From positions 1 to 64,000 of the forward strand of contig JBQKKG010000011.1 in NCBI GenBank assembly GCA_052116865.1: a DNA stretch of 64,000 nt. The letters are read 5' to 3'. Shown one piece after another: positions 7,454 to 16,613 of this stretch (its first letter is position 1; each line of letters opens with the position of its first letter). The position numbers and the translations under genes were made by a program. The notes under the pieces are model-generated. The model was not told the origin of the DNA. It saw only the letters and a program-made list of their open reading frames with translations, and did no database searches. This stretch comes from CAUPWF01 sp963515125 (GTDB lineage Bacteria; Bacillota; Clostridia; Lachnospirales; Lachnospiraceae).

Positions 7454-9360
7454 TGAGTGTATTTTCCATAGCAATTTCTAATTTTAAAAATAATATAAAG
7501 ACATATACCATGTTTTTTATTTCGATGATCGTCTCTGTTGTAATTTTAAATAATTTTTTTATTTTAATAAATGGTCAGGCATTGACACTGTTAGGGGAAG
7601 CTAATGCAAAATATATGAATATGATTATGAAATTGGTAAGTGTTGTTTTAATTATATTTATGTTGTTCTTCATCTGGTACACTTCAAATGTTTTTTTACG
7701 AAATCGAAAAAAGGAAATTGGGTTGTACACTTTCATGGGTGTTGATTTGAAAACCATTGGAAAAATCTATTTTACAGAAATGATGTTAATCGGTCTTAGC
7801 GCCTGCTTTCTTGGAATTGGGATTGGAACGTTATTTTCAAAGTTTTTTCAAATGCTTGTATTTACATTGGCGGGATTCCAGGTAGATGTTAAATTTACAA
7901 TCACTATGCCATCAATCGTAGGAACTTTCCTAATTTTCATGGTAATATTTTTACTTATGAGTATAAAGGGGTTTATTAATATTGCAAGGAGCAAGGTTAT
8001 TGACTTGCTAAATGAAAGTAAAAAGACAGATCGGATGCCCAAAATTAATGTTGTAACTTATCTGGTTGCAATGCTTTCCGTGGGATGTATTGTATATGGC
8101 TACTATCTGGTTATTCAGTCTCAAATGAATGCAGTGAAAACATTGTTGTTGGTATGTCTGGGAACCTATGGATTATTTTATGCAGTTTTACCGGCTATTT
8201 TTAAATTTCTGATTCGTAATAAAAAGATACTATATAAAGGAGAAAATGTAATCACCTTAAATAGCTTGGCTTACCGAATTAAAAAGAACTATACAACATA
8301 TGCAACCATTGGCATTTTGACCGCTTGCACAGTCACTGTATTAGGAACGGCTGTTTCAATGAGAAATCTTTATTCTATGAGTGAACAAAATGACCAGCTG
8401 TATTCAATTTCTTTTTCTTCCATTGATCCGATAGATGAAAAGGGAATCAAAGAACAGATTACAGATGTATTAGGAAAAGAGAAGTTTGATTTAAGCACAC
8501 AAGCATGTCTTGTGAATCGTACATTAAAATCGGTTGAGTCAGGGGAAAATGAGACATATATCGTAATGCCATACCAGCAGTTTACAGCAATTTTAAAGGC
8601 AAATGGAAATGCAAGGGATCTACAGAAGGTTCGTGAATCCATGGTAGAAAACAATCAGGTGATTTACGTACAAAGGCCAGGAACGCTTATGAGCATCATA
8701 AAGAATAATACTGTAACGGTTGCAGATAAAGCTTATCAGGTCAGCGAGAGTGGTATTCGATTTAAAGTACTGGGTACGTTATTGGATCATCCTATCGTTG
8801 TTGTGAATCAAAAAGAGTATGAGCAGTTGAAGCTGAATGGAAAGATGCATAATTTTTATGGATTCAAAGCGAGAAGCGAGAAGCTTTTATTAGAGAGAGA
8901 GAAGATAGAGCAATTGGGCAAAAAGTTGCAACCATATTTCTTAGATAATTTAAAAGCTCAGATAGGTGTTCACAAAACCAAAGGTGTGGAATGGCTCAAA
9001 CTTGTATATGCAATTGGTGCTTTTTTGTTTTTTGTGTTTGTTTTAGCGGAAGCAAGTATTATCTACATCAAAATTCACAGTGATGCAATGGAAGATCGAG
9101 GAAAATATAAAATTTTAAAAAATATTGGAGCTTCCAAAAGGGATTTAGGAAATGCAGTTAGAAAAGAAGTCGCATTATTTTATATTCTTCCATTATCCAT
9201 TGGATTGTTGCATAGTTATTTCGCAATTCTAGTATTAGGAAAATTTTTGTCTGAAAATTTAGGAACTACATTCTTTGTTAGTGCCTGTGCATCGATTATG
9301 ATATTTATTGTAAGTGCAGTTATTTCGATAAAGAACTTTCGAAATCTGGTAAAAATTTAA
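7453..9360 (+). CDS. FtsX-type ABC permease, BceB-like
   Basis: 635 residues, the usual length for BceB. The N-terminal membrane segment and FtsX-like helices (residues about 15-40, 55-75, 100-135, 145-170) are followed by paired helices near 205-250 and 285-310. A large outside domain of about 200 residues spans about 310-510, with four C-terminal helices after it. The big extracellular domain is the trait separating BceB permeases from ordinary FtsX proteins and is thought to recognise the peptide. It completes the regulator-kinase-ATPase-permease set. Confidence 0.93.
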   Translation: MSVFSIAISNFKNNIKTYTMFFISMIVSVVILNNFFILINGQALTLLGEANAKYMNMIMKLVSVVLIIFMLFFIWYTSNVFLRNRKKEIGLYTFMGVDLKTIGKIYFTEMMLIGLSACFLGIGIGTLFSKFFQMLVFTLAGFQVDVKFTITMPSIVGTFLIFMVIFLLMSIKGFINIARSKVIDLLNESKKTDRMPKINVVTYLVAMLSVGCIVYGYYLVIQSQMNAVKTLLLVCLGTYGLFYAVLPAIFKFLIRNKKILYKGENVITLNSLAYRIKKNYTTYATIGILTACTVTVLGTAVSMRNLYSMSEQNDQLYSISFSSIDPIDEKGIKEQITDVLGKEKFDLSTQACLVNRTLKSVESGENETYIVMPYQQFTAILKANGNARDLQKVRESMVENNQVIYVQRPGTLMSIIKNNTVTVADKAYQVSESGIRFKVLGTLLDHPIVVVNQKEYEQLKLNGKMHNFYGFKARSEKLLLEREKIEQLGKKLQPYFLDNLKAQIGVHKTKGVEWLKLVYAIGAFLFFVFVLAEASIIYIKIHSDAMEDRGKYKILKNIGASKRDLGNAVRKEVALFYILPLSIGLLHSYFAILVLGKFLSENLGTTFFVSACASIMIFIVSAVISIKNFRNLVKI

Positions 9361-9378
9361 TTTGTAAGGGAGGATAAA

Positions 9379-9423
9379 ATGGCAATTGAAAAGGTTAAGG
9401 CATATTTTAGTCAAAATGGATAG
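9379..9423 (+). pseudogene. 5' stub of a ybaK/ebsC-like aminoacyl-tRNA deacylase gene
   Basis: GGGAGGATAAA precedes the ATG at 9379. The frame reads MAIEKVKAYFSQNG and then hits TAG. I recognise this as resembling the start of YbaK/EbsC-like Cys-tRNA(Pro) deacylases of clostridia, which begin with I-E-K-V-x-x-Y-F. Nothing of the rest of the gene follows. It is a short match from memory, so moderate confidence. Confidence 0.45.
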
Positions 9424-9520
9424 ATGTATGTAAGGTATGGGAGGAATTATAACTTTCGGTATACGATGATTGAAATTGAAAGAGTTACGAAGGACCCAAT
9501 AGAATAAACCACTAATAGTG

Positions 9521-9550
9521 CACCTGCGTACAAAACGCAGGTGTATTTTA
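9521..9550 (+). terminator. Rho-independent terminator
   Basis: CACCTGCGT (9521-9529) and ACGCAGGTG (9535-9543) form a perfect nine-base stem with a five-base loop, followed by TATTTTAATT. It closes the Bce module. The rest of 9551-9768 is AT-rich with no gene seen. Confidence 0.85.
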
Positions 9551-9768
9551 ATTGTATTAGCAATACAATCTTTAATAAATCCTAAGAATTAGTACATGAA
9601 AATTTTAGATATATTTGATATTCTATAATTTAATTATATTTTGTGATAATTGAGATAAATGTTTTTTGAAGGACTCTTTTCTAAAAAAGCAAATAGGATG
9701 CAAAAGTTAATAAAAGGGGAGTTTCAATATAAGACATTTTGAAAGTATATAGCAGATCGAGGAAAGAG

Positions 9769-10599
9769 ATGAAACAGAAAAAACGACAGAAAAAAAGATA
9801 TAAAAACAAAAGGATTCGAAGAATAAAAAAAATTTGTAAGTTAATTTTTCGCATTGTTTTTATTATTATAGTATTTATTTGTGTACGAAAAATTTTTCAC
9901 ATATTTATAAATTTTCATACGACAGACCAGAAGAAACCTGAACAAAAAAGAGATTTAGAGGAGAAGGAAAGCGAGCTGGATTTGAGTACATTGCCCATAG
10001 AATTGCAAAAACTATTTAAGGAAAATAAAGAGGCAAGGGATTTTGTTATTCATTATTCTGAGAAAGAAAAATATTTGGGGAAAGAAATTAATTTGGCGAG
10101 TGATATAAAAAAGGGTGAAGTCCCGCTTCTATTTCAATGGGATAAGAGATGGGGATATGATTTATATGGGGATGATATGATTGCAATAGCAGGATGTGGT
10201 CCAACTTGTATGACCATGGTATATCTATATTGTACTGGGGATTATAAAATGAATCCGAGAAAAATGTCAAAGTATGCATATGAAAATGGATACTATTCAG
10301 AGGAAGGAACTGATTGGAATTTTTGGACGGACGGTGTAAATGGATTAGGGCTTACTGGTGAAACGATACCGTTAGATGAATATAGGATCAAGGAGAGTAT
10401 TGAGGAAGGCAAATTAGTCGTCTGTAGTATGGGACCAGGCGATTTTACAACACAAGGTCATTTTATCTTAATCAGAGGGTATCGGGATAATGGCTTTTTA
10501 GTAAATGATCCCAATAGCAAAGATAGAAGTGATAAAATATGGAACTATGAGACATTGTGTCCACAAATTGTAAATCTGTGGGCAATCGGGAAGTATTAG
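9769..10599 (+). CDS. Membrane-anchored C39-like (papain-fold) cysteine peptidase
   Basis: The preferred start is the ATG at 9769, after CGAGGAAAG. A TTG at 9739 is possible but has no spaced ribosome site. The product is about 276 residues: a very basic N-terminus, one membrane helix (about residues 25-45), a charged linker, then a peptidase C39-like domain. The catalytic Cys is in GCGPTCMTMVYLY, the His in GHFILIRGY and a likely third residue in VNDPNS. The active site should face the outside of the cell. The family includes bacteriocin-leader peptidases and wall or other secreted cysteine peptidases; no ABC partner or peptide precursor adjoins it, so the substrate is unknown. Confidence 0.72.
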   Translation: MKQKKRQKKRYKNKRIRRIKKICKLIFRIVFIIIVFICVRKIFHIFINFHTTDQKKPEQKRDLEEKESELDLSTLPIELQKLFKENKEARDFVIHYSEKEKYLGKEINLASDIKKGEVPLLFQWDKRWGYDLYGDDMIAIAGCGPTCMTMVYLYCTGDYKMNPRKMSKYAYENGYYSEEGTDWNFWTDGVNGLGLTGETIPLDEYRIKESIEEGKLVVCSMGPGDFTTQGHFILIRGYRDNGFLVNDPNSKDRSDKIWNYETLCPQIVNLWAIGKY

Positions 10600-10773
10600 A
10601 GCTAAATTCCTATTCACACTATGCTAATTATAAAAGTAGCAATAATATACTTATTGATTTAATCGATAAGTATGAGGAATTATAGAAAATATTAATTTGA
10701 CCCCTATGCTGTGTGTTGCTAAAATTTTAAAATAAAGATATAAAGTGCAAAAATCACATACAGGAGGGAAATT

Positions 10774-12045
10774 ATGAAGAAAAGAATTATTAGTGTCATA
10801 TTGGTCGTTGCAATGGTTGCAACACTGTTGATAGGATGTAGTGTAAAGAAAAGTAGTAAATCTGCATCTGACGGAGCGGATTCTAAAGGCAAGGAAATTA
10901 CTTTAATGGTACCGGATTGGGGAGTACCGACAGACGAACAACTTGCAGCATTTACAGATGAAACGGGAATCAAAGTAAATATTGCAGAAGTAGGCTGGGA
11001 TGATATTCGGGAGAAACTGGCAACAGGAGCAAGTGGTGGAGAAGCAGTGGCAGATGTTGTTGAAGTTGACTGGTCATGGGTAGGAGAATTTGAAGCTGCG
11101 GGCTGGTTAGAACCTTTGGAAGTATCAGACGATGATAAAGCAGATATGCCGACAATTGAAACATTTACAATTAATGACCAAGTATTGGCTATGCCATACG
11201 CTAACGATTATCGCTTGTCTTTTTATAACACAAAACAGTTTGAAGCGGCTGGAATTACAACAGAGCCTCAGACTTGGAATGAGGTATTAGAAGATTGTAG
11301 AAAGTTAAAATCAACAGGAACAGTAACGTATCCATTTGCAATTGCATTAAATGCTGAAGAAAAAACATCTACATGTTTGATGTGGCTTGCATACACGATG
11401 AATGGTATTGTATGGAATGAAGATGGAACACTAAACAAAGAGTCGGTTACAGAAGCATTGAAATACATGGAAACATTAGTAAAGGAGGAATTGGTGGCTC
11501 CAGAAGATAAGACATCTTCAGGGATGGATGCATACAAGCGCATCTGCGGGGGGACGGCAAGTTTTCTTACAGGCCCGACCTCGTTTGTATCTAGAAGTAC
11601 AAATGCAGAAGAGTGCAGTGTTGTTGGTGAGATTACACCAATTCTTGTTCCAGGTAAAGGCGCAAAAGCAACTAAAACTATGGCACTGCCAGAAGCCCTT
11701 GGTGTGACGAAAGCGTCTAAGAACAAAGATGCAGCTAAGAAATTCATCGAATGGTATACGTCTGCCGATATGCAGAAGCAGTTAAATGAATCGAATAGTG
11801 CAATTCCTACCCGTAATTCTGTATTAGAAGAGCTCATCAATGCTGGCAAGATTAAAAATGCTGGAGCAATGTTAGATGAGGCAAAATTAATATCCTCTCC
11901 ATTTCCTAACGGAGTACCTTCATACTATGCAGAAATGAGTAGTGCTATGTATAATGCAATCAACAAGATGGCACGAGGAGAGATTACAGCAGAGGAAGCG
12001 TATGCAGAGATGGAAAAAGCAACAGAAGTCTTAACCAAAGAATAA
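10774..12045 (+). CDS. ABC sugar transporter substrate-binding lipoprotein (CUT1)
   Basis: 423 residues, starting after CAGGAGGGAAATT. A lipoprotein signal ends at LLIGC (lipid-anchored Cys about 22), followed by a Ser/Lys-rich linker and a family 1 solute-binding domain (ITLMVPDWG, LAMPYANDYRLSFYN, then ALGVTKASKNKDAAKKFIEW). It is the first gene of a three-gene operon with two MalF/MalG-type permeases. The sugar cannot be told from sequence. The operon adjoins a GntR regulator and peptidase genes, but on the other side of that regulator, so a shared role is uncertain. Confidence 0.93.
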   Translation: MKKRIISVILVVAMVATLLIGCSVKKSSKSASDGADSKGKEITLMVPDWGVPTDEQLAAFTDETGIKVNIAEVGWDDIREKLATGASGGEAVADVVEVDWSWVGEFEAAGWLEPLEVSDDDKADMPTIETFTINDQVLAMPYANDYRLSFYNTKQFEAAGITTEPQTWNEVLEDCRKLKSTGTVTYPFAIALNAEEKTSTCLMWLAYTMNGIVWNEDGTLNKESVTEALKYMETLVKEELVAPEDKTSSGMDAYKRICGGTASFLTGPTSFVSRSTNAEECSVVGEITPILVPGKGAKATKTMALPEALGVTKASKNKDAAKKFIEWYTSADMQKQLNESNSAIPTRNSVLEELINAGKIKNAGAMLDEAKLISSPFPNGVPSYYAEMSSAMYNAINKMARGEITAEEAYAEMEKATEVLTKE

Positions 12046-12057
12046 TAGGAAGTTAAC

Positions 12058-12924
12058 ATGAAAAAGAAGCTTATACCTTACTTTTTACTAACACCCATGA
12101 TGATCATCATGGGTGTATTAGTATTTTATCCAATCATAGTCACCTTTTCATATAGTTTGAAGAAGTGGAAATTAACAGCACCATCAGATATTCATTTTGT
12201 AGGAATACGTAATTATCTAGATATTCTGCAATCAGATTCTTTTTGGTATAGCATGCAGAATACGGTCTTGATTCTAGTATTTGTTGTAGTCTTTACAACG
12301 ATACTTGGATGTTTGACTGCAAGTTTTCTCAATGTGAATGTAAAATGGTCCGGGGCCCTATTGGCGCTGTCTATTCTGCCGTGGGCGCTGCCCCCCTACG
12401 TGAATGGTATTTTGTGGAAATTCGTTTTTTTCTCAGGTTATGGATTTTTAAATAAACTATTACTTAGTATCGGACTCACTAGCACGCCAATTGAGTTCTT
12501 GAGTTCTAGATGGACGCTTTTATTAGTCATTGGAATCGTTGTTGTGTGGAGAAGTACACCTTTTATGGCGTTGGTGTGCATGGCAGGACGCCAATCCATT
12601 CCAAGTGGAATCTATGAGGCAGCAAAGGTTGATGGAGGACATAAGTCTGCGATATTTCGACAAATTACAGTGCCGTTAATGTTACCTTTTGTAGGAGTTG
12701 GACTAACAGCCACATCTGTTACTGCAATTAATGTATTTGATGAGATTGTATCGTTGTCTGGTTATAGTGATTTGGGGAAAAATATCCTAATGGAAAGTTA
12801 TCTGATAACCTTTGAATTTTTGAATTTTGGTAAAGGGGCTGCCGTCACGTTTCTGGTAATGCTTTGTGCATTCGTGTTAGGAATCTTCTACCTTAGAAGT
12901 TTGAATAAGGAGGTGGAATATTAA
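12058..12924 (+). CDS. ABC sugar transporter permease, MalF/UgpA-type
   Basis: 288 residues with six predicted membrane helices. The EAA loop EAAKVDGGHKSAIFRQITVPLM, which couples to the ATPase, is present at about residues 188-209. It starts 13 bases after the binding-protein gene and overlaps the next permease by one base. It forms a heterodimeric channel with the product of 12924-13763. Confidence 0.93.
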   Translation: MKKKLIPYFLLTPMMIIMGVLVFYPIIVTFSYSLKKWKLTAPSDIHFVGIRNYLDILQSDSFWYSMQNTVLILVFVVVFTTILGCLTASFLNVNVKWSGALLALSILPWALPPYVNGILWKFVFFSGYGFLNKLLLSIGLTSTPIEFLSSRWTLLLVIGIVVVWRSTPFMALVCMAGRQSIPSGIYEAAKVDGGHKSAIFRQITVPLMLPFVGVGLTATSVTAINVFDEIVSLSGYSDLGKNILMESYLITFEFLNFGKGAAVTFLVMLCAFVLGIFYLRSLNKEVEY

Positions 12925-13763
12925 TGAGAGGTGTAAAAAGAATCGGTTATATTTGTGCAACATTTCTATTCTTACTTCTAACAGTAGGACCATTTATCTG
13001 GACATTTGTATTGTCAATTACTCCAGATAATGCGATGTTTGCACAAACGACAAACTTATTACCTGAGACAGTTACTTGGGCAAATTATGCAGAGTTATGT
13101 TCGACAACTAGTCGTAGAGGACAGGTTTTCTTTACTGGTATATGGAATTCTCTAAGAGCAGTCGGCATTACTTTATGTATTGGGATTCCCATTGCACTAA
13201 TGAGTGCATATGTATTAGGAAGAATGGAATTCAGGGGGAGAAAGATCATAAAAAATCTTCTCTTAATAACAATGGTGATTCCAGTAATGGCAACCATTAT
13301 CCCGCTGTATCGTATGTTTTCTTTTGGAAAATTACTAAACAATATCTTCTGGTTAAGTATGGTATATGTAAGTTCGTATTTACCCATGGCAGTATGGCTG
13401 ACATCAAATCACTTTGCAACTATTCCCAAGGAATTAGAAGAGGCGGCTATGATTGATGGATGCAGTAAGGTAAAATGTTTTTTTCGGGTGATTCTTCCAC
13501 TTTCTTATCCAATTATTTTGTCTATTATATTGATTATGTTTTTAAATACTTGGAGCCAATTCCAGATACCACTAATATTAGCATCCTCTATGGATACAAA
13601 GCCAATGGCCATTGTGATTTCGGAATTTATGACCAAAGATTCTATTCAGTATGGGCTTATTGCAGCTGCAGGGATGATAGCATTGATTCCGCCAGCATCC
13701 ACTGCACTGGTATTTAGAAAATATCTGGTTTCGGGAATGATGAAGGGATCTGTAAAGGGATAA
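12924..13763 (+). CDS. ABC sugar transporter permease, MalG/UgpE-type
   Basis: 279 residues with six membrane helices and the EAA motif EEAAMIDGCSKVKCFFRVILP. It completes the CUT1 permease pair. No ATPase gene follows; the operon ends at a terminator. Such orphan CUT1 systems in Firmicutes generally borrow a shared MsmK/MsmX-type ATPase encoded elsewhere, and I infer the same here. A ribosome site (AAGGAGGTGG) lies within the end of the preceding gene. Confidence 0.93.
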   Translation: MRGVKRIGYICATFLFLLLTVGPFIWTFVLSITPDNAMFAQTTNLLPETVTWANYAELCSTTSRRGQVFFTGIWNSLRAVGITLCIGIPIALMSAYVLGRMEFRGRKIIKNLLLITMVIPVMATIIPLYRMFSFGKLLNNIFWLSMVYVSSYLPMAVWLTSNHFATIPKELEEAAMIDGCSKVKCFFRVILPLSYPIILSIILIMFLNTWSQFQIPLILASSMDTKPMAIVISEFMTKDSIQYGLIAAAGMIALIPPASTALVFRKYLVSGMMKGSVKG

Positions 13764-13779
13764 CAGGAGAAATGAGAAT

Positions 13780-13854
13780 ATGAAAAAAAAGAATAGAAAG
13801 ATTAAAAAAAATGTAGGATGCTGGCTTCTCTTGGCCGCGTCCTACATTTTTTAA
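13780..13854 (+). CDS. Possible 24-residue small protein overlapping a terminator
   Basis: ACAGGAGAAATGAGAAT precedes an ATG and 24 codons: a Lys/Arg-rich start followed by NVGCWLLLAASYIF. Start and spacing are acceptable and the layout (basic then hydrophobic) is membrane-peptide-like. However, the second half coincides with the terminator hairpin, so the reading frame may be accidental. Weak call. Confidence 0.2.
   Translation: MKKKNRKIKKNVGCWLLLAASYIF
13804..13853. terminator. Bidirectional rho-independent terminator
   Basis: AAAAAAATGTAGGATG and CGTCCTACATTTTTT form a long stem with A runs on the left and T runs on the right. It can end the ABC operon (plus) and the GntR gene (minus), which converge here. 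Confidence 0.85.
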
Positions 13855-13873
13855 GTACATACTTATTTAGAAT

Positions 13874-14566
13874 CTATAGAAGTGTATCCATGATATCCGT
13901 AGAGAATTTAAAAGATTCCTTGGAAAGACCAGATTCCTCCATTTTACGCTTTAGTGTAGTGGAGTAATGTTCTGTAATAGCTCTACAAATTGCCTTCGTA
14001 TCGCCAGAACAATAGATGTCGTAGATATCTTTATGAATCTGATACTGCTTAGCTGTGAGCGTTTTGGTATCACGCGTCTCTATATAGCAGCTAAGGAAGG
14101 TAGCATAATCCAAATCTTTCCATGCTTTTAACAAACGTTGCATTTCAGTAGCTTGAATAATCGTTTCGTGAAACAGGTTGTCATTACTGACTAACTCTGT
14201 AACCGTGCTTTCCTCTTTCATCTGTTCTATTATCTGTTCCATTTTCTTGAGTGTGACATCTGGGATAGCACCCTTAAAGGACTTGATTGCAATCAATTCA
14301 TAAGTCCCGCGCATCATATATACTTCAAATAAATCTTCAAAGGTAATATCTTTAACGGAACAACCAACATTTCTTGTATATCCAACCAGCCCCTCTTGTT
14401 CTAATTGACGAAAAGCTTCACGGATTGGACCGCGACTTACCCCAAATTCTTCAGCAATTTCCTGCTCAATAATGCGTGCACCAGGCTTCAATTCATGATC
14501 AAGAATCTTTGAACGTATGGCATCTACAACGTTTTCACGCAAAGTACGGTATTTAATTTCACCCAT
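13874..14566 (-). CDS. GntR family regulator, FadR subfamily (FCD domain)
   Basis: 230 residues. The N-terminal winged helix has LRENVVDAIRSKILDHELKPG, then EEFGVSRGPIREAFRQLEQEG. The C-terminal half is an all-helical FCD ligand domain, with the metal-binding pattern only partly visible (DNLFHETII, then ITEHYSTTL). It is transcribed away from the peptidase operon at 14807. The shared gap contains a promoter and a perfect palindrome, so regulation of that operon is the natural guess. Effectors of the subfamily are small organic or amino acids; the one here is unknown. Confidence 0.9.
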   Translation of the reverse strand: MGEIKYRTLRENVVDAIRSKILDHELKPGARIIEQEIAEEFGVSRGPIREAFRQLEQEGLVGYTRNVGCSVKDITFEDLFEVYMMRGTYELIAIKSFKGAIPDVTLKKMEQIIEQMKEESTVTELVSNDNLFHETIIQATEMQRLLKAWKDLDYATFLSCYIETRDTKTLTAKQYQIHKDIYDIYCSGDTKAICRAITEHYSTTLKRKMEESGLSKESFKFSTDIMDTLL

Positions 14567-14690
14567 TTTTATTTCCTTCCTTTGGTAGAACTAAACTTAT
14601 TTATTAGTATTCTAGCACAAGAGAAGAAACTGGTAAACAAAAGAGCGTTAAAAACTGGAATGAAATATTACCTAAATTTGGAGTATTAAC

Positions 14691-14727
14691 TTGACATTGT
14701 GAAATGTTTATTGTAAATTGTTAACAA
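14691..14727 (+). promoter_or_regulatory. Promoter and candidate GntR operator for the peptidase operon
   Basis: TTGACA at 14691-14696, 17 bases, TAAATT at 14714-14719. The perfect palindrome TTGTTAACAA at 14718-14727 overlaps the -10 and start region, where a repressor would block. The assignment to the divergent GntR protein is inferred. Confidence 0.55.
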
Positions 14728-14806
14728 AAGACAATGCATTATCACAAGAAAATAAAAAAGGAAAGGGATACTTTTGTGCAAAATGTGCAAAGATAGGTAA
14801 GCGATT

Positions 14807-16597
14807 ATGTCAAGTATTACTGAAAGAGTTATGCAGTTGCAGAAAATGATGAAAGAAAAGGGGATTGATATTTATGTTGTGCCAACCGCCGACTTTCATC
14901 AGAGTGAGTATGTTGGAGAGCATTTTAAGGTTAGGAAGTTTATCACTGGTTTTACGGGATCTGCTGGTACTGCTGTAATCACTCAGGGTGAGGCCGGACT
15001 GTGGACCGATGGACGTTACTTTATTCAGGCTGCAGAACAGCTTGAGGGATCTCCGGTTCATTTATTTAAGATGGGAGAACCGGGAGTTCCAGATATCTCC
15101 GAATATGTCACTCAGGAACTTCCAGAGGGCGGCACCCTTGCATTTGATGGTCGTGTGGTTTCTATGGGAGAAGGAGTAGAATACGAGACAATAGTAGCGG
15201 AAAAGCAGGGGAAGATCTATTATGAAGAAGACTTGATTGATCAGATCTGGACAGACCGTCCGTCGCTTAGTGAAGAGAAAGCATTTGCATTAGAAGAAAA
15301 ATATACTGGGGAGTCTGTTGCTTCAAAGCTTGCACGCATCCGTAAAGAGATGGAGAAATATCATGCCACATCACATGTGCTTACAACGATAGACGATATT
15401 TGCTGGATTTTAAATATCAGAGGTAATGATATTGAATTTTTCCCATTGGTATTGTCTTATGCGATTATTACCATGGATAAGATGGACGTATATATCGATG
15501 AAGAGAAACTGTCAATTGAGATGAAAGCGGATCTTCAAAAAGATGGGATTGTATTCCATGCTTATAATGATATCTACGAAGATATCAAGGAAATTGATGG
15601 GAAGGAAAAACTGTTGATTGATCCTTCTAAGATCAACTATTCAATCTATAGTAATATTCCAGAAACAGTGAAGAAAATAGAAGGAAGAAATCCGGCTATT
15701 TTATTCAAAGCGATGAAGAACGAGACAGAGATCGCAAATATCAGAGAAGCAGAGATTAAGGATAGTGTTTGCCATGTGAAATTTATGAAATGGATAAAAG
15801 AAAACTATGACAAAATGGTAATTACGGAATTAAGTGCTTCTAAAAAACTGGATGAATTTAGAGAAATGCAGGAACATTATATTCGCCCAAGCTTCGCGCC
15901 TATCTGTGCTTATGGAGAACACAGTGCACTTTGCCATTATGAGTCAAGTCCAGAGACTGATGTACAATTAGAGCAAGGAAACTTTTTCTTGACGGATACA
16001 GGAGCTGGATTCATGGAGGGATCTACAGATATTACCAGAACCTATGCACTGGGCGAAGTTTCCAAGGAGAGGAAAGAACATTTTACATTGGTTGCTATCA
16101 GCAACTTGCAGTTGGCAAATGCAAAGTTCTTGCATGGAACGACTGGGTTGGTTCTAGATATTCTTGCAAGAAAACCATTCTGGGACAGAAATTTGAACTT
16201 TAATCATGGAACTGGGCATGGAGTTGGATATCTTTTGAATATTCATGAAGGTCCTACTGGATTTCGTTGGAAATACCGAGCAGGAGAAACCCATCCTTTG
16301 GAAGAAGGCATGGTACTTACAGATGAACCAGGAATCTATATAGAGGGTTCGCATGGAATCAGATTAGAAAATGAATTGCTAGTGCGTAAGGGAGAGGTAA
16401 ATGAGTATGGGCAGTTCCTTTATATGGAAACGATTACTTACATCCCATTTGATCTTGATGCAATTATTCCAGAACTGATGTCTGCAGAAGATAAGAGATT
16501 GTTGAATGAATATCATGCAATGGTATATGACCGTGTTGCACCATATTTAGATGAAGAGGAAAAAGAGTGGTTAAAAACATATACAAGAGCAATCTAA
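14807..16597 (+). CDS. Xaa-Pro aminopeptidase (M24B, PepP-like)
   Basis: 596 residues, the length of the three-domain form (two creatinase-like N-terminal domains plus a pita-bread catalytic domain), as in eukaryotic-type aminopeptidase P. Metal ligands seen: Asp in TDTGAGF and STDITRTY, His in NFNHGTGHGVGYLLNIHEGP-like blocks, Glu in TDEPGIY and RLENELL. It removes N-terminal residues preceding proline and is probably cytoplasmic with two Mn or similar ions. It is the first gene of a peptidase, peptidase, transporter operon for peptide use. Confidence 0.95.
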   Translation: MSSITERVMQLQKMMKEKGIDIYVVPTADFHQSEYVGEHFKVRKFITGFTGSAGTAVITQGEAGLWTDGRYFIQAAEQLEGSPVHLFKMGEPGVPDISEYVTQELPEGGTLAFDGRVVSMGEGVEYETIVAEKQGKIYYEEDLIDQIWTDRPSLSEEKAFALEEKYTGESVASKLARIRKEMEKYHATSHVLTTIDDICWILNIRGNDIEFFPLVLSYAIITMDKMDVYIDEEKLSIEMKADLQKDGIVFHAYNDIYEDIKEIDGKEKLLIDPSKINYSIYSNIPETVKKIEGRNPAILFKAMKNETEIANIREAEIKDSVCHVKFMKWIKENYDKMVITELSASKKLDEFREMQEHYIRPSFAPICAYGEHSALCHYESSPETDVQLEQGNFFLTDTGAGFMEGSTDITRTYALGEVSKERKEHFTLVAISNLQLANAKFLHGTTGLVLDILARKPFWDRNLNFNHGTGHGVGYLLNIHEGPTGFRWKYRAGETHPLEEGMVLTDEPGIYIEGSHGIRLENELLVRKGEVNEYGQFLYMETITYIPFDLDAIIPELMSAEDKRLLNEYHAMVYDRVAPYLDEEEKEWLKTYTRAI

Positions 16598-16613
16598 AAA
16601 GGAGAGAAGAACA

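Noticed and set aside
10596..10685. Frame ending NNILIDLIDKYEEL after the C39-like gene, possible gene remnant
   Set aside because: It looks protein-like, but is only about 30 codons, overlaps the C39 gene end out of frame and has no start. I could not tie it to a family.
11268..11849. 193-codon open frame on the minus strand inside the sugar-binding protein gene
   Set aside because: Antisense shadow of a clearly coding gene, with low-complexity composition and no ribosome site.
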